In this document: positions 8,115-19,526 of the stretch, piece by piece
Layout of the letters: each line of letters opens with the position of its first letter
How positions within the stretch are numbered: the first letter of the stretch is position 1
From: Desulfuromonadales bacterium
GTDB taxonomy: Bacteria > Desulfobacterota > Desulfuromonadia > Desulfuromonadales > JAHYIW01
Length of the DNA: 51,175 nt
Direction: 5' to 3'
Assembly (NCBI GenBank): GCA_029210745.1
Contig: JARGFI010000018.1
Location: forward strand, 1-51,175
The notes under the pieces: generated by a model
Database searches by the model: none
Seen by the model: the letters and a program-made list of their open reading frames with translations, nothing else
What the model was told of the DNA's origin: nothing
Position numbers and translations under genes: made by a program

Positions 8115-8356
8115 CAAAAAAAAGCCCTCACCCATTAAATGCAGGGGCGAGAGCTGAAGCTTCGCGGTACCACCCTGTTTTGATCTCTTGCGAGATCCTT
8201 CGTTGGTCCGTTACGTGGACTGACGGCATGAACTACTGCGGTCCTTCAACCGGTTCGCGCATGCGGCTCCGAGGCCAGTTCGGCGGGACTTCGTACCGGC
8301 TTGCAGCAACCGCCGGCTCTCTGTAACGAAATTATCCGCGTACTCTTCCTCATCAC
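8115..8356 (-). promoter_or_regulatory. T-box riboswitch leader of leuA (leucine specifier CUG)
   Basis: The minus strand carries the hallmark T-box AGGGTGGTACCGCG at 8176-8163. Upstream are Stem I features: GATGAGGAAGAGTA at the 5' end, AGAGAG and the GCTGCAAGCCGG distal part, then GAACTGGCCTCGGAG. In that last segment the specifier codon after GAA reads CUG (8278-8276), a leucine codon, which fits leuA. The leader ends in a terminator hairpin with a T run (8154-8116). T-boxes sense uncharged tRNA and let transcription continue when the amino acid is short. Confidence 0.88.
8116..8154 (-). terminator. Regulated terminator of the leuA T-box
   Basis: AGCTCTCGCCCC and GGGTGAGGGCT form the stem around ATTAAATGCA-type loop sequence, followed by eight T. 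The 5' arm can alternatively pair with the T-box region to form the antiterminator. Confidence 0.8.
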
Positions 8357-8377
8357 AGCCTGTGACAATGTTAAGAC

Positions 8378-8406
8378 ATTAAAACCGGGCGGAACGTTAT
8401 CGTCAA
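8378..8406 (-). promoter_or_regulatory. Sigma-70 promoter of leuA
   Basis: TTGACG (8406-8401) and TTTAAT (8383-8378) are separated by 17 bases. A transcript starting near 8371 would include the whole T-box leader. Confidence 0.65.
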
Positions 8407-8452
8407 CCCTTTTTTGTAAAGACCAGGGTGAATCGTCCGATTTTTCAGCGGA

Positions 8453-9259
8453 TCAGACGTTGTTTTGGTCTGGCGGAAGTTCTTCCGTTGTAACCAGTGG
8501 ATCTTTTTCCGGGTCCTTGTTTTTTCGCCGCAACTTGCCGAGCAGATAACCAACGGGACCGGAGAAAGTATAGGCAAGAAAAATACTGAAAAACATGATC
8601 TGCGGCTCGGCAACGATAACGATAAGCAACATGATCGCGCCGACCAGAATACCGAAAGGCTGCCGTCTGAACAGTTCGGGATCTTTAAAGGAATAATATC
8701 TGAAGTTGCTCACCATCAGTGCAGCCAGAATGTAGATAAGGAGGAGCACCGAAACTTTTTTAAGCAGCGGTCCGGAACCTCCAAGATGGTAAAAGAGCAG
8801 GACACATGCGGCGACCATGCTCGCTGCCGCGGGAATCGGCAGGCCGACAAATCGTTTCGATTCGACCGTATTGACCTGCACGTTAAACCGCGCCAACCGC
8901 AATGCGCCGCAGACAACATAGAGAAATGCCGCCAGCCAGCCCAGCTTCCCGAAAGGCTTGAGTGCCCAGGAATACATCAACAGACCAGGAGCAACACCAA
9001 AGGCAACAAGATCGGCAAGCGAATCATACTCGACACCAAAATTGCTGGTGGTTCCGGTCAGACGGGCAACTTTTCCGTCGATGGTGTCAAAAATTGCAGC
9101 AATCAGCACAAACCATGCGGCGATATGATAATCGCCGTTCATCGTGGCGACAATACCGTAGAAACCGGAAAAAAGCCCCCCGGTGGTAAAGAGGTTCGGC
9201 AGGATGTAGACACCCTTGCGCAGATTTTCGTGCCGACCTGGTAACCGATCTTTACTCAT
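8453..9259 (-). CDS. pssA: CDP-diacylglycerol-serine O-phosphatidyltransferase
   Basis: This 268-residue membrane enzyme makes phosphatidylserine from CDP-diacylglycerol and serine. The CDP-alcohol phosphotransferase motif DG..AR...(G)...D...D is visible in DGKVARLTG and EYDSLAD near residues 60-80. Around it are about six to eight hydrophobic segments (for example VSVLLLIYILAALMV). The ATG at 9259 overlaps the psd stop by 8 bases, so the two are translated together: PssA makes the substrate that Psd decarboxylates. The C-terminus is charged and rich in E, D and P. Confidence 0.92.
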   Translation of the reverse strand: MSKDRLPGRHENLRKGVYILPNLFTTGGLFSGFYGIVATMNGDYHIAAWFVLIAAIFDTIDGKVARLTGTTSNFGVEYDSLADLVAFGVAPGLLMYSWALKPFGKLGWLAAFLYVVCGALRLARFNVQVNTVESKRFVGLPIPAAASMVAACVLLFYHLGGSGPLLKKVSVLLLIYILAALMVSNFRYYSFKDPELFRRQPFGILVGAIMLLIVIVAEPQIMFFSIFLAYTFSGPVGYLLGKLRRKNKDPEKDPLVTTEELPPDQNNV

Positions 9260-9896
9260 GCCAATACCCGATGACCGATTCCCCCGCAACGGTACGGTCA
9301 CCAATGCGAACAGTGATTTCGGTTTCTTTCGGTAAATAAACGTCAACCCGCGAACCAAAACGAATCAGACCAAAACGCACCCCGCGGGTCAACAAATCCC
9401 CCACGACCGGGTAAGTGACAATCCGTCGTGCGATCAGGCCGGCGATCTGAACGAAGAGGATCTTGCCTCTGTCACTTTCGACAAAAAGTCCGGCTTGTTC
9501 ATTCTGGAGGCTGGCCTTGTCGAGCGAAGCGTTAAAAAATTCTCCACGATTATAAAACCGGGCAAGCACCTTCCCTGAAAAGGGGGCACGGTTGACATGG
9601 ACATTAAACACGTTCATGAAGATGCTGATTTTTATCACCTCTTCGCCAAAATAACGCTCTTCCATCACGTCGCCGACAAAAATCACCTTGCCATCGGCAG
9701 GCGCGACGATGGCATTGGCATCAGTCGGCGGGAAGCGTTCCGGATTACGAAAAAAATAGACCGTGAAAAGCGTCAGCACGAGCATGATGGTCGTCAGACA
9801 GCCCCATCCAAGTAACGCAAAAATCAGTGTAACGAAAACAAATAGCGCGATAAAAGGGAAACCCTCAACGGCTACCGGTTGGTGTTGATTACGCAT
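9252..9896 (-). CDS. psd: Phosphatidylserine decarboxylase (short PSD-A type)
   Basis: This 214-residue proenzyme converts phosphatidylserine to phosphatidylethanolamine. Two hydrophobic segments near the N-terminus anchor it in the membrane. The self-cleavage site is the Gly-Ser in RFGSRVDVYLP about 40 residues from the end; the serine becomes the pyruvoyl cofactor. VAPADGKV and the NVHVNRAPFSG block are typical of the family. It is shorter than the E. coli enzyme, as in other deltaproteobacteria. It lies 63 bases after ilvC, behind the ilvC terminator, and overlaps pssA. Confidence 0.92.
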   Translation of the reverse strand: MRNQHQPVAVEGFPFIALFVFVTLIFALLGWGCLTTIMLVLTLFTVYFFRNPERFPPTDANAIVAPADGKVIFVGDVMEERYFGEEVIKISIFMNVFNVHVNRAPFSGKVLARFYNRGEFFNASLDKASLQNEQAGLFVESDRGKILFVQIAGLIARRIVTYPVVGDLLTRGVRFGLIRFGSRVDVYLPKETEITVRIGDRTVAGESVIGYWHE

Positions 9897-9920
9897 GAAT
9901 CATCACATCCTTTATCCAGG

Positions 9921-9954
9921 ATTAAAAGAAACTGCCGGGGACACGCCCCGGCAG
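9921..9954 (-). terminator. Terminator of the ilv operon
   Basis: On the minus strand CTGCCGGGG and CCCCGGCAG pair around CGTGT and are followed by TTTCTTTT. It lies a few bases after the ilvC stop, so psd-pssA may depend on read-through or a promoter I could not identify. Confidence 0.8.
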
Positions 9955-9959
9955 ATCAA

Positions 9960-10979
<1,020 letters not shown>

Positions 10980-11074
10980 TCAACAGGGTCATTTTTGTGG
11001 TGTCAATCCATGTAACACATTCAGGTTGTTTATTCCATCTTTTTCAGGCAATCAGGGGCGGGCGACAACCGTCA

Positions 11075-11572
11075 TTACTGCGTCTTCCACCCCTTTGCGC
11101 CGCGCCCCAAAACCACCGGACCGGAGCGAATCAGCTCCTTGATCCCCATCGGTCGCAGCAATTCAACAACGGCATCGATTTTCCCCGGCGCTCCGGTGAC
11201 TTCTACCGTATACGAGCTCTGAGTCACGTCGACGACCTTGGCACGAAAGATATCTACGATACGCAGCACTTCAGCACGGGTCGATTCCTCGGCATTGACC
11301 TTGATCAGCCCCATCTCCCGTTCGGTATAATCCTGACCGGTGAAATCGATCACCTTGATCACATCAATCAACTTGTTAAGTTGCTTGTTGATCTGCTCAA
11401 GAATCCGTTCGTCGCCGCTGGTGACAATGGTCATCCGTGAAATAGTCGGATCGATCGTTGGCGCCACGGAAAGGCTTTCAATATTAAAGCCGCGTCCCGA
11501 AAAAAGTCCTGAAACTCGTGGCAGCACGCCGAATTCATTTTCCACCAAAACCGAAATGGTATGTTTCATCAT
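11075..11572 (-). CDS. ilvN: Acetolactate synthase small (regulatory) subunit
   Basis: This 165-residue protein has an N-terminal ACT domain (HTISVLVENEFGVLPRVSGLF) followed by the ALS small-subunit C-terminal domain (about residues 80-160). It binds valine and sets feedback inhibition of the IlvB catalytic subunit encoded immediately upstream (28-base gap). Two ATG codons stand in tandem at 11572 and 11569, preceded by GAGGAG. The length matches the IlvH/IlvN type of about 160-170 residues. Confidence 0.94.
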   Translation of the reverse strand: MMKHTISVLVENEFGVLPRVSGLFSGRGFNIESLSVAPTIDPTISRMTIVTSGDERILEQINKQLNKLIDVIKVIDFTGQDYTEREMGLIKVNAEESTRAEVLRIVDIFRAKVVDVTQSSYTVEVTGAPGKIDAVVELLRPMGIKELIRSGPVVLGRGAKGWKTQ

Positions 11573-11600
11573 TCAATCACTCCTCAGCACCTGGCTGTCA

Positions 11601-13298
11601 TCAGGACGCCAGCACCATTTCATTGATACCCGCACCAGCCGGAACCATCGGCAACACATTTTCTTCACGGCAAACCTTGAATTCCATGATGACTGGTCCC
11701 GGCGTGGCAAAGGCCTGTTTGATCACCGCCTCGACTTCATCCGGGGTCGTGGCTTGTAAGCCGGTCGCCCCGTAAGCTTCTGCCAGCTTCTTGAAATCAA
11801 TCGGCAGTTCCATACACGTCTGGCTGTAGCGGCGATTGAAGAACAGTTGCTGCCACTGCCGGACCATGCCGAGAAAATTGTTGTTCAGAATGGCAATCTT
11901 GACCGGCAGGCGATATTGCACCAGGGTCGCCAGCTCCTGAGAGTTCATCTGGAACGAACCGTCACCAGAGATATCAATGACCTGCCGCGTGGGGAATGCC
12001 GCCTGGGCACCGAGCGCGGCAGGCAGACCGTAGCCCATCGTGCCGAGACCGCCCGAAGTCAGAAAGGTACGTGGCTGAATAAAATCATAGAACTGGGCAG
12101 TCCACATCTGATGTTGACCGACTTCCGTCGTGATAATCGCGTCTTCGTCGGACAATTCACACAGTTTCTCAATGACAAACTGCGGTTTGATCTCCTTCTT
12201 CGAGCTCTTGTATCCGAGCGGCTGCTCTTTCTTCCACACCTCAATCTTCGCGCGCCACGGCGCAAGTTCGTCGCGCAGGGTTGCCACTTGCGCGTCGTAT
12301 TCGGCGAGTTGTTCGAGCATTTTTTTCAGGACATCCTTGAGATCGCCAACGATCGGCAAGTCGACGCGCACATTCTTTTTGATCGAGGTCGGATCGATGT
12401 CAATATGTATAATCTTGGCATGGGGCGCAAAGGTCGCAATTTTTCCGGTGACGCGATCATCAAAACGGGCTCCGATAGCGATCAGCAGATCAGAATCGGT
12501 CACTGCCATATTGGCGTGATAAGTGCCGTGCATGCCGAGCATCCCGAGCGACAGCGGATGCGTGTTCGGAAAGGATGACAGCCCCATCAGGGTCATGGTC
12601 AGTGGCGCCTGAATAGTTTCGGCAAATTGTTTCAGTTCCAGATTGGAATTCGACAGCGCAGCTCCGCCACCGACATAAATAACCGGCTTACGTGCCGCCA
12701 GAATCATCTTGATCGCTTTTTCTATCTGCCGCGAGTTGCCGCTATAATTCGGTTTATAGCCGCGCAGTTCAACTTTGTCCGGGTACTCAAATTTATGCGT
12801 GGCCATCTGGATGTCTTTCGGCAGGTCAACGAGGACCGGGCCGGGACGACCGGTGCGGGCAATATAAAAGGCCTGTTTGATGATTCGGGCCAGATCCTTG
12901 ATATCCCTGACCAGATAATTGTGTTTGGTGATCGGGCGCGTAATACCGATCATGTCGGCTTCCTGAAATGCGTCGTTACCGATCAGCGGCGTCGGGACCT
13001 GCCCGGTAATAATGACCATCGGAATCGAATCCATGTAGGCCGTGGCAATACCGGTGACCGTATTGGTTGCACCGGGACCACTCGTTGCGATGGCAACACC
13101 GACCTTGCCGGTGGCCCGTGCATAACCGTCAGCGGCATGAACCGCAGCCTGTTCATGGCGATTGAGAATATGTTTGATCGGCGAATCCATCAAGTCATCA
13201 TAGATATTGATGACCGTCCCCCCGGGGTAGCCGAAAACGGTATCAACGCCTTCAAGGCGCAGACATTCAAGTAAAATCTGTGATCCGGTCTTTTTCAC
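11601..13298 (-). CDS. ilvB: Acetolactate synthase large (catalytic) subunit
   Basis: This 565-residue thiamine-diphosphate enzyme condenses pyruvate into acetolactate. The active-site glutamate is in [16 protein letters not shown], and the ThDP/Mg motif GDGSF...NN is near residues 440-470 ([19 protein letters not shown]). I chose the GTG at 13298, because AGGAGG lies 5 bases before it; the ATG at 13346 gives an extra 16 residues with no ribosome site. It follows ilvD by 57 bases and is co-transcribed with ilvN and ilvC. Confidence 0.94.
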   Translation of the reverse strand: MKKTGSQILLECLRLEGVDTVFGYPGGTVINIYDDLMDSPIKHILNRHEQAAVHAADGYARATGKVGVAIATSGPGATNTVTGIATAYMDSIPMVIITGQVPTPLIGNDAFQEADMIGITRPITKHNYLVRDIKDLARIIKQAFYIARTGRPGPVLVDLPKDIQMATHKFEYPDKVELRGYKPNYSGNSRQIEKAIKMILAARKPVIYVGGGAALSNSNLELKQFAETIQAPLTMTLMGLSSFPNTHPLSLGMLGMHGTYHANMAVTDSDLLIAIGARFDDRVTGKIATFAPHAKIIHIDIDPTSIKKNVRVDLPIVGDLKDVLKKMLEQLAEYDAQVATLRDELAPWRAKIEVWKKEQPLGYKSSKKEIKPQFVIEKLCELSDEDAIITTEVGQHQMWTAQFYDFIQPRTFLTSGGLGTMGYGLPAALGAQAAFPTRQVIDISGDGSFQMNSQELATLVQYRLPVKIAILNNNFLGMVRQWQQLFFNRRYSQTCMELPIDFKKLAEAYGATGLQATTPDEVEAVIKQAFATPGPVIMEFKVCREENVLPMVPAGAGINEMVLAS

Positions 13299-13355
13299 CA
13301 ATTCCTCCTCAGTTGAAACTTTTCGTTTCCTGGGTGATACATGCAAATGGTTGCG

Positions 13356-15035
13356 TTATTTCTGTGGATCAGTCGCTTGACAAATTGCGCCCGTATTGGC
13401 CGAGGTAACGACCTGGGCATAACGTGCCAGCCAGCCGTTCCTGATCTTCGGTTCCGGAGCCTGCCAGACGACACGACGTTCTGCCAGAACCGTTGCATCA
13501 ACCAGCAATTCAAGCGAACGCTGTGGAATATCCAGCTTAATCCGGTCACCGTCGGCAATCAGGGCGATCGGGCCACCGACGGCAGCTTCCGGCGAAATGT
13601 GCCCGATGCAGGGCCCGCGGGTACCGCCGGAAAAACGACCATCGGTAATCAATGCCACACTGTCCCCCAGCCCCAGCCCCATCAACGTCGCGGTCGGAGC
13701 GAGCATTTCACGCATCCCCGGCCCGCCTTTCGGTCCTTCGTAGCGAATCACGACCACATCGCCCGCCACGACGGTTCCGTCCATCAACGCGGCCATCGCA
13801 GCTTCTTCCGAATCGAAGCAGCGTGCCGTGCCTTCGAAGGTCATCATCTTCTCCGACACCCCGGACTGTTTGACAACCGCCCCGTCCGGCGCAATATTGC
13901 CATGCAGAATGGCAATCCCCCCTTCAGCCCGCACCGGGTTGCTGCGTGGATGGATCACGTCGTGATCAACATGCTTGATCGCCGCGGCAATCTCCCTGAC
14001 AGACAGACCGGTCAGGGTTGGATTATCGAGAATCTTGTCGCCCAGCTCGTGGAGCACACCAGGAACCCCCCCCGCCGCATCCAGATCTTCCATGAAATGG
14101 ATACCACCAGGATTCATTGAGGCCAGTTGCGGCGTGGTGCGACTGAGTTCGTCGAAAATTTCCAGCGGCAGCTCGACTCCGGCTTCACGCGCAATCGACA
14201 GCAGATGCAAGACGGTGTTGCTCGAACCACCGAGGGCCAGATCGACCCGCACGGCGTTTTCAAAGGCGGCGCGGGTAAGGATGGAACGTGGCGTGATATG
14301 GTCATTTACCAGAGCCACAATCCGTTCACCGGACGTGAAAGCAATGCGCCGCTTCAACGAGGAAACCGCCAGTGCGGTACCACATCCGACCAGACTCATA
14401 CCAAGGGTTTCGGTCAGGATCGCCATCGTGTTGGCGGTAAAAAGCCCCTGACACGATCCGGCCGAGGGGCAGGCATTTTCTTCACAGGTGCACAGCTGAG
14501 CCTCAGTCATGTTCCCCGCTTTATACTGCCCCATCGCCTCGAAGGTATCGGTCACAAACGAATATTGCCGCCCTTGAGCACCGCGCCCGGCGAGCATCGG
14601 TCCAGCGGTGACAACAATCGCAGGAATATCCAAACGTGCCGCCGCCATCAACATCCCCGGGGTAATCTTGTCACAGTTGGTCAACAGCACCAGACCGTCA
14701 AGCCGGTGGGCTTCGGCAATCGACTCGATCATGTCGGCGATCAGTTCACGGGTCGGCAATGAATAGTGCATGCCACGATGTCCCATGGCGATGCCGTCAC
14801 ACACGCCGGGAATACCGAACATGAATGCGTGCCCGCCACCGGTGTGAACGCCTTTTTCAATCTGCCGTTCCAAATCACGCATGCCGATGTGACCGGGGAT
14901 CAGGTCGGTAAAAGAGCTGGCGATGCCGATAAAGGGCTGCTTCATCTGACTCCGCGGAACTCCGGTTCCCATCAGCAGGGCACGATGCGGCGTTCGTTCA
15001 AAACCCTCAGTAATGGCAGAACTGCGTTTTTTCAT
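13356..15035 (-). CDS. ilvD: Dihydroxy-acid dehydratase
   Basis: This 559-residue Fe-S enzyme removes water from dihydroxy acids to give the keto acids of valine and isoleucine. The cluster cysteines lie in [10 protein letters not shown], in the [16 protein letters not shown] region, and nearby; [10 protein letters not shown] is the conserved C-terminal motif. It is the first gene of the ilv run, with AAGGAAC before ATG 15035. Upstream are two hairpins that close the preceding DUF465 transcript. Confidence 0.95.
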   Translation of the reverse strand: MKKRSSAITEGFERTPHRALLMGTGVPRSQMKQPFIGIASSFTDLIPGHIGMRDLERQIEKGVHTGGGHAFMFGIPGVCDGIAMGHRGMHYSLPTRELIADMIESIAEAHRLDGLVLLTNCDKITPGMLMAAARLDIPAIVVTAGPMLAGRGAQGRQYSFVTDTFEAMGQYKAGNMTEAQLCTCEENACPSAGSCQGLFTANTMAILTETLGMSLVGCGTALAVSSLKRRIAFTSGERIVALVNDHITPRSILTRAAFENAVRVDLALGGSSNTVLHLLSIAREAGVELPLEIFDELSRTTPQLASMNPGGIHFMEDLDAAGGVPGVLHELGDKILDNPTLTGLSVREIAAAIKHVDHDVIHPRSNPVRAEGGIAILHGNIAPDGAVVKQSGVSEKMMTFEGTARCFDSEEAAMAALMDGTVVAGDVVVIRYEGPKGGPGMREMLAPTATLMGLGLGDSVALITDGRFSGGTRGPCIGHISPEAAVGGPIALIADGDRIKLDIPQRSLELLVDATVLAERRVVWQAPEPKIRNGWLARYAQVVTSANTGAICQATDPQK

Positions 15036-15096
15036 GGTTTAATTCGTTCCTTCTGATAATCAATCGGCAAGCTCACCTGTCGCTGCCGGATGTATA

Positions 15097-15126
15097 AAAC
15101 GGCGCCGCGATGAAATCCGGGCGCCG
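15097..15126 (-). terminator. Second hairpin after the DUF465 gene
   Basis: CGGCGCC and GGCGCCG pair around a 12-base loop and are followed by TTTTAT on the minus strand. It may be a backup terminator, or an attenuator in front of ilvD. Confidence 0.5.
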
Positions 15127-15131
15127 CACAG

Positions 15132-15162
15132 ATAAAAAGGGGTCCGGAGGCCCGAACCCCTT
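15132..15162 (-). terminator. Terminator after the DUF465 gene
   Basis: AAGGGGT.CGG and CCG.ACCCCTT pair on the minus strand and run into TTTTTATC. It lies 23 bases after the stop of the upstream gene. Confidence 0.75.
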
Positions 15163-15184
15163 AGATTCTCTCGGGTGAAGAAAA

Positions 15185-15412
15185 CTAGACCTCACGAAAG
15201 TTATGCAAAATCTTCTGCATTTCATCTTTTCCTGCCAACTTCAGCTTTTGTACCTTCTTCCGCGCAATTTCTTCATCGGGCGTCAGATAAACCTTCTCTT
15301 CAAAATCGTTCAATTCTTTTTCCAGGATCAGGTGTTCCTCATACAACATACGGAAGCGTGGGTTATTATTGCACAACTCTTCAACGACGGTCAAATCTGC
15401 TTCCTCCATCAA
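15185..15412 (-). CDS. DUF465 (YdcH-like) small coiled-coil protein
   Basis: This 75-residue protein is mostly charged helix: an N-terminal acidic stretch, then a FRMLYEEHLILEKEL heptad region, then LTPDEEIARKKVQKLKL, the typical DUF465 core. The family is widespread and small, and its function is not established. GGGAGG stands 8 bases before the first of two tandem ATG codons. It has its own promoter and terminator, so it is a single-gene transcript. Confidence 0.8.
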   Translation of the reverse strand: MMEEADLTVVEELCNNNPRFRMLYEEHLILEKELNDFEEKVYLTPDEEIARKKVQKLKLAGKDEMQKILHNFREV

Positions 15413-15457
15413 GGACCTCCCGGGATAGGGTTAATGAATACATCGAACTGCCATTTT

Positions 15458-15486
15458 AAAATAACCAATGGGATCAACCTTGTCAA
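15458..15486 (-). promoter_or_regulatory. Sigma-70 promoter of the DUF465 gene
   Basis: TTGACA (15486-15481) and TATTTT (15463-15458) are 17 bases apart, about 45 bases before the start codon. Confidence 0.7.
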
Positions 15487-15498
15487 CAGTCTATCATG

Positions 15499-16215
15499 TC
15501 ATTGTGGCAGTGTTCGACCGCTTTTTTTCGACATAATTTCAGCCTCGGCACGACGAATATAAACCGGAGTCAATTGCCCAGGCGAGAGCGTGCGTTGCGC
15601 CCGGTATTCGCGATCAGCAAGAGCCGCAGCAAGCGCCGCACGTGGTTCAGCCAGAGAAGCCGGCGCAAAATGAGCACGTCGACCGAGCCGGGCCTCAATC
15701 AACGGCCGATAAACAATGGCACCATCGCCGACAAAAAGAGTTTCCTCGTCAATTTCGTCCAGCAACTGTTCTGGCGTCATCACACGTTCAGGGTGGGACA
15801 AGACCGGTTCATCCAGCTGTCGGCAATAACGACCGACATAGACTTCACTTTTACGTGCATCAAGAAGTGCGCAGATCGGGAAGTGACTGGCCGGAAACTG
15901 TGCAGCCAGGGTCAGCAATGACGAAATAGCGATGGTCGGTCGATGGGCCGCCGTGGCCAATCCCTTCACCGTTGCGACACCGACGCGCAAGCCGGTAAAT
16001 GCCCCCGGTCCAACGACCGCAACAAAGGCGTCAAAATCAGGGATATCCCGTTCCAGCCCGGCGAGCAACCGGCGAACATTCGGCAGCAGCAGGTTGGTGT
16101 GGGTACGCGGTGAGCGCATCACCATCTCGCCAGACACACGGCCGTCTTCAAGGACCGCAATACTGGTACAGCGGGTTGCGGTACAAACAGCCAGCAACCG
16201 TGGAGACTTGACCAT
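15499..16215 (-). CDS. tsaB: tRNA N6-threonylcarbamoyladenosine biosynthesis protein TsaB
   Basis: This 238-residue ASKHA-fold protein is the non-catalytic partner of TsaD in making the t6A37 base of ANN-decoding tRNAs. The N-terminus has ATRCTSIAV, where the phosphate-loop region of the family lies, and GPGAFTGLRVGVATVKGLA is the strongest TsaB signature. It starts one base after the rseP stop, so it is translated in the same message. No TsaD or TsaE is seen here. Confidence 0.9.
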   Translation of the reverse strand: MVKSPRLLAVCTATRCTSIAVLEDGRVSGEMVMRSPRTHTNLLLPNVRRLLAGLERDIPDFDAFVAVVGPGAFTGLRVGVATVKGLATAAHRPTIAISSLLTLAAQFPASHFPICALLDARKSEVYVGRYCRQLDEPVLSHPERVMTPEQLLDEIDEETLFVGDGAIVYRPLIEARLGRRAHFAPASLAEPRAALAAALADREYRAQRTLSPGQLTPVYIRRAEAEIMSKKSGRTLPQ

Positions 16216-17544
16216 TTACGCGCCCCCGACAAAAATACGAACGATATCGTTATAAAATGCCAGAACCATCAACATCAACAACATAATTAATCCGACCTGC
16301 TGGGCAATCTCGCGCGTCCGCAACGGCACCGGTCGGCGCATCAACATTTCGAAAAAATTAAAAAAGAGATGCCCCCCATCAAGGATCGGAATCGGCAACA
16401 GATTCAAAATCCCTAACTGGATACTGAGAAAAGCCAGCACCGTGCAAATACTCGACAGGTCGGTCTGCGCCGCCTGACCGGCAATCTGGATAACCGTGAT
16501 CGGGCCACCGATATTTTTCGATGAGATTTGTCCGGCGAACATCTTCTGCATGAACGTCAGCGTCAATTCGATCAGCTCAATAGTCCGGTCAGCTCCGGCA
16601 CGCACCGCGTCAATAAAACCGAAGCGTTTAAAGAGGGTTTCCTGATGTGGTGCAATGCCGATCAGCAGATCATCTTTGCCATCACGCTGGATCGGCAGGA
16701 TCTCCACTGAAAGTTCCCTGCCGTCGCGAATGAGGTGAAACTGTTGCGGACGCTTGCCGTAATCCTGAATAACGTCGCGCAGATCATACCAGGAGTTGAT
16801 CGGGGTTGATTCAATCGCAACGATCTGGTCACCCACTTCAAGACCGGCGGCCAGCGCCGGCATTCCCGGTGCCAATCCGCCGACCAGAGGCGCAACATCC
16901 GGCATTATGCCGATCGATTGCAACCCTTCAATCCCGCCGTTTTCCGGTTCCAGTGTGATCAGCAGGGGATCGCCCCCCCGCAGAATTGTGAATTCCAGTG
17001 GCGCACCGACATGGGAGAGGAGGGCCTTGTTGGTACCGTCCCAACTGGAGACGGCATCGCCGTTAACCGCGACGATCAAATCATTGCGCTGCACACCGGC
17101 AGTCGCTGCCGGCGAGGCGTCAACCACATACCCGGCACGCGGTGCATTTTCAACATAAGCGGGCAGATTCACCCCGACCATGTAGGCAATCGGCAGGACA
17201 ACAAAAGGAAGCAGCAGGTTCATGATCGGCCCGGCCGCAATAATTGCCGTGCGCTGGGCGATCGTTTTATCTGCAAAGGAGTGCTGCCGCTCTTCAGGCG
17301 TCAGCTCCACGACTTCGTCCTGTTCACCGGTCCCCTCGCCGAGCATCTGGACGTACCCCCCCAGCGGGATTGCACAAAGCAGATATTCGGTCTCCCCCCA
17401 CTGCTTGGAGAAAAGTTTTGGGCCGAATCCGAGGGAAAACTTCAGCACCCGCACGCCCGTGGCCTTGGCGACACCAAAATGCCCCAGCTCGTGGATAAAA
17501 ACCAGAATACCAAGGAGGACAATCCCCGCAAAAACAGTCAGCAT
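16216..17544 (-). CDS. rseP: RseP-type intramembrane site-2 zinc protease
   Basis: This 442-residue inner-membrane metalloprotease cleaves membrane-bound regulators such as anti-sigma factors. The zinc site HELGH is in the first membrane helix (FIHELGHF, about residue 18), with LDGGH near residue 390 supplying the third ligand. Two PDZ domains (about residues 120-190 and 215-285) lie between. It overlaps the dxr stop by 7 bases, the classic dxr-rseP pairing. Confidence 0.92.
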   Translation of the reverse strand: MLTVFAGIVLLGILVFIHELGHFGVAKATGVRVLKFSLGFGPKLFSKQWGETEYLLCAIPLGGYVQMLGEGTGEQDEVVELTPEERQHSFADKTIAQRTAIIAAGPIMNLLLPFVVLPIAYMVGVNLPAYVENAPRAGYVVDASPAATAGVQRNDLIVAVNGDAVSSWDGTNKALLSHVGAPLEFTILRGGDPLLITLEPENGGIEGLQSIGIMPDVAPLVGGLAPGMPALAAGLEVGDQIVAIESTPINSWYDLRDVIQDYGKRPQQFHLIRDGRELSVEILPIQRDGKDDLLIGIAPHQETLFKRFGFIDAVRAGADRTIELIELTLTFMQKMFAGQISSKNIGGPITVIQIAGQAAQTDLSSICTVLAFLSIQLGILNLLPIPILDGGHLFFNFFEMLMRRPVPLRTREIAQQVGLIMLLMLMVLAFYNDIVRIFVGGA

Positions 17545-18710
17545 AAAGCCTCCGCAGCACGTTGATCGATCAGGTCAGACGCAGCCTTACGCCCCATCTT
17601 GTCGGCCGCAAAGACCGTTTCAAGTGTATCGAGGGGCCGGGCAACGTGACCATTCAGCACCACAGCGATAATCTGCGCAATATCAGGGAAGGAAATTCGT
17701 TCTGCAAGGAAGGCTTCAACCGCAACCTCGTTGGCAGCATTCATCACTGCCGGCGCGGTACCGCCCATCGCCAGTGCCGTGTAAGCAAGGGGCAGACACG
17801 GAAACTTTTCACCATCCGGGGCATGAAATGTCAACGCCTCATACTGGCACAAATCAAGGGGAGACAAATCAAGAGCCAGTCGTTCCGGCCAGGAAAGCGC
17901 ATAGGCGATCGGTGTTTTCATGTCAGGAATGCCGAGTTGCGCGATCACCGAGCCATCCACATATTCAACCATTGAATGAACAACACTCTGCGGATGAACA
18001 TGAACGGCAATGCGCTCGGCAGGCAGAGCAAACAACCAGTGCGCCTCGATCACCTCCAGTCCCTTGTTCATCATCGTCGCGGAATCGATCGAAATTTTCC
18101 GTCCCATGGTCCAGTTCGGGTGGGCCAATGCATCAAGCGGGCGCACCGAGTGGAAATCGTCACTGGGACGGTGCAGAAACGGCCCGCCGGAAGCCGTCAG
18201 AATCAGGCGTCGAACGTCCTGCTGACGATGGCCGCGCAACGACTGGAAGATGGCGGAATGCTCGCTATCGACCGGAAAAAGATCGACGCCGGCAGCGCTG
18301 ACCGCCTCCATGAACAGCGAACCGGCTGTCACCAGCGTTTCCTTGTTAGCCAGGGCAATATTTTTCCCGGCAACAATCGCGGCCATGGTCGGGCGTAAAC
18401 CGGCCGCACCGACAATCGCCGATACGACCATTTCGACATCTGGATGGGAGGCACAGGCGGAAAGACCTTCGACGCCGAAAAGAATTTTCGGGGCATTTCC
18501 CCCGAGGGTGTCACGTAACCGGCGCGCATCGGCTTCCTCGCACACCGCGACCATCTGCGGCGAAAAGCGCCGAATCTGCTCGACCAGCAACGCCAGGTTC
18601 CCCCCGCCGGTAAGCGTGACAACAGAAAACCTGGCGGGATAAGCCGCGACAACTTCGAGGGTACTGACGCCGATTGATCCGGTGGACCCGAGGATTGCTA
18701 ATTTCTTCAT
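17538..18710 (-). CDS. dxr: 1-deoxy-D-xylulose 5-phosphate reductoisomerase
   Basis: This 390-residue enzyme makes 2-C-methylerythritol 4-phosphate, the first committed step of the non-mevalonate isoprenoid pathway. The NADPH motif [11 protein letters not shown] is at the very start. The metal-binding motif [11 protein letters not shown] and the substrate loop LTASGGPF are clear. It lies between cdsA and rseP in a widespread gene order, and its isoprenoid product feeds the UppS reaction encoded two genes upstream. Confidence 0.95.
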   Translation of the reverse strand: MKKLAILGSTGSIGVSTLEVVAAYPARFSVVTLTGGGNLALLVEQIRRFSPQMVAVCEEADARRLRDTLGGNAPKILFGVEGLSACASHPDVEMVVSAIVGAAGLRPTMAAIVAGKNIALANKETLVTAGSLFMEAVSAAGVDLFPVDSEHSAIFQSLRGHRQQDVRRLILTASGGPFLHRPSDDFHSVRPLDALAHPNWTMGRKISIDSATMMNKGLEVIEAHWLFALPAERIAVHVHPQSVVHSMVEYVDGSVIAQLGIPDMKTPIAYALSWPERLALDLSPLDLCQYEALTFHAPDGEKFPCLPLAYTALAMGGTAPAVMNAANEVAVEAFLAERISFPDIAQIIAVVLNGHVARPLDTLETVFAADKMGRKAASDLIDQRAAEALC

Positions 18711-18725
18711 GAGCAGTGCAACACG

Positions 18726-19526
18726 TTATCCGTACCCCGCCCACAGCGCATAATAATAAGCAACAGGAAATGCAAAGAGCAAGCTGTCCAGGCGATCGAG
18801 TACGCCACCGTGCCCAGGGATCAACGTCCCAGAATCTTTCACGTTGGCCCCGCGTTTCAACAGCGACTCAAAGAGATCGCCAAGTTGACCGACAATACCA
18901 AGCAGAATGCCGAGGATAACCGCATCAACCAGCCGCAGATGGCCGAAGAACCAGAATTTGACCAGCAGCGCACCGAGGATACTGCCGAGCAGACCGCCAC
19001 AGGCACCTTCAATACTTTTTTTCGGGCTGATTGATCGATAAAGACGTCGGCAGCCGATGGCGCTGCCAACAAAATAGGCGCAGGTGTCACAGATCATGAC
19101 AATAAAAAGAACCAGAAAAATCCACTCACGCCCATCCGGCACCCCCCGCAACAGCGCTACGTGTCCAAATAAGAGTGCAATATAAAGAATGCCGAACAGG
19201 AGGATCGCCAGTTGTCCGGTGACTTTTTCCAGATTATTGAAACGCAGCAAAAACCAGCAGCCAAAACCAAGCGTCATCAAGGTCAATAACCCGACCAGCA
19301 GGAGCGGTGACTGCTGAATCATCGCACTCAGTAAACCGAGTGCACAGAGGCCGGCAGCAAATTTTTCGGCGCGTCGTTCTCCGGGCAGGGTCATGGCGAA
19401 GAATTCATGGAGGGCCAGACAGATGACACCACCTATCAGCAGGCTGAAGAAAAAATAATTCGCATAGATAATAAAGAGAACCAGCAGCGGCAGGCCGATA
19501 CCAGCGGTTATCAGTCGTTGTTTAAT
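18726..19526 (-). CDS. cdsA: Phosphatidate cytidylyltransferase, probable ATT start
   Basis: This 266-residue membrane enzyme makes CDP-diacylglycerol, the substrate of PssA. The C-terminal family signature is readable as the block SGTLIPGHGGVLDRLDSLLF; about seven hydrophobic helices precede it. No ATG, GTG or TTG gives a full protein: ATG 19394 would cut off about 44 residues including the first two helices. The open frame continues upstream to an ATT at 19526-19524, six bases after GGAGG, and from there it reads (M)KQRLITAGIGLPLLVL, a standard CdsA N-terminus. ATT start codons are rare (infC is the known case). A sequence error is the alternative. Confidence 0.85.
   Translation of the reverse strand: MKQRLITAGIGLPLLVLFIIYANYFFFSLLIGGVICLALHEFFAMTLPGERRAEKFAAGLCALGLLSAMIQQSPLLLVGLLTLMTLGFGCWFLLRFNNLEKVTGQLAILLFGILYIALLFGHVALLRGVPDGREWIFLVLFIVMICDTCAYFVGSAIGCRRLYRSISPKKSIEGACGGLLGSILGALLVKFWFFGHLRLVDAVILGILLGIVGQLGDLFESLLKRGANVKDSGTLIPGHGGVLDRLDSLLFAFPVAYYYALWAGYG

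Noticed and set aside
8465-9244. Plus-strand open frame of 259 codons opposite pssA
   Set aside because: pssA on the other strand carries the catalytic motifs; the antisense frame has no recognisable domain.
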